A stretch of DNA of 6,898 bases from an uncultured Clostridia bacterium (lineage in GTDB: Bacteria; Bacillota; Clostridia; Oscillospirales; CAG-272). Position 1 is the stretch's first letter; each line of letters begins with the position of its first letter. This document shows, piece by piece, positions 6,746-6,898 of the stretch. Where the stretch lies: assembly GCA_904502055.1 (NCBI GenBank), contig CAJGDZ010000090.1, positions 1 to 6,898 of the forward strand, written 5' to 3'. The notes beneath the pieces are model-generated. The model saw nothing but the letters and a program-made list of their open reading frames with translations, had not been told where the DNA came from and made no database searches. The translations under genes and the position numbers were made by a program.

Positions 6746-6898
6746 CTATAAATTGAAGTTTGTCGGTCTGGCTACGCTTGAACGAAGGTGGCGTGCAAAC
6801 CAAGCCTCCCTCCGAGAGGGAGGGGGACCGCCTGTGGCGGTGGAAGGAGCCTGCGCGACTTCATTGTGCTTGCAGACTCTATTTTCGCGCGGGCTCCC
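6741..6898 (+). repeat. Fold-back intergenic repeat, copy 2 (truncated by window edge)
   Basis: The sequence is colinear with 3157-3314 at a constant offset of 3584 bases, without gaps. The only differences are at 6801 (C for T), 6832 (C for T) and 6833 (T for G). It holds the left terminal arm, the CCTCCCTC/GAGGGAGG hairpin, the ACCGCC/GGCGGT hairpin and the central loop, and stops inside the right arm of the central stem at the window end. Orientation is the same as copy 1, and it likewise lies just after a terminator hairpin. Confidence 0.88.

Overview
The window looks like chromosomal DNA of a moderately GC-rich member of the Clostridia (Bacillota), perhaps an uncultured gut Oscillospiraceae- or Christensenellales-like lineage. 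That placement is inferred from a half-length transketolase subunit of the split type, an MreC, GTG starts with AGGAG-type ribosome binding sites, short-loop Rho-independent terminators, and a GGCTCCCTC-rich fold-back repeat that resembles intergenic repeats of gut Clostridia. No marker in the window fixes the genus.

All genes are on the + strand. (1) Positions 1-1593: the 3' part of a transketolase C-terminal subunit gene, cut by the window edge, is followed after 5 nt by a gene for an unrecognised secreted lipoprotein. A strong hairpin follows. (2) Positions 1601-3161: mreC (cell-shape scaffold) and nth (endonuclease III, base-excision repair) form a two-gene unit with a 23-nt gap, closed by a clear terminator. 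(3) Positions 3157-3511: an approximately 255-bp imperfect palindromic repeat with terminal inverted repeats, then an AT-rich promoter region. (4) Positions 3512-6745: one 1063-residue MacB-like ABC transporter fusion (ATPase plus FtsX-type permease) with a very large extracytoplasmic domain, followed by its own terminator. (5) Positions 6741-6898: a second copy of the repeat, running off the window.

The genes do not form one pathway. They are housekeeping units (carbon metabolism, cell shape, DNA repair) next to a single-gene ABC transporter cassette. That cassette sits between two same-orientation repeat copies that match at 155 of 158 compared positions. The most unusual items are the repeat, which starts at the T-tract of a terminator in both copies, and the transporter's ectodomain, which contains a helix-rich insert with recurring Tyr-centred motifs. 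I saw no CRISPR array, tRNA, rRNA, transposase or phage gene, and nothing that clearly amounts to a new multi-gene system.
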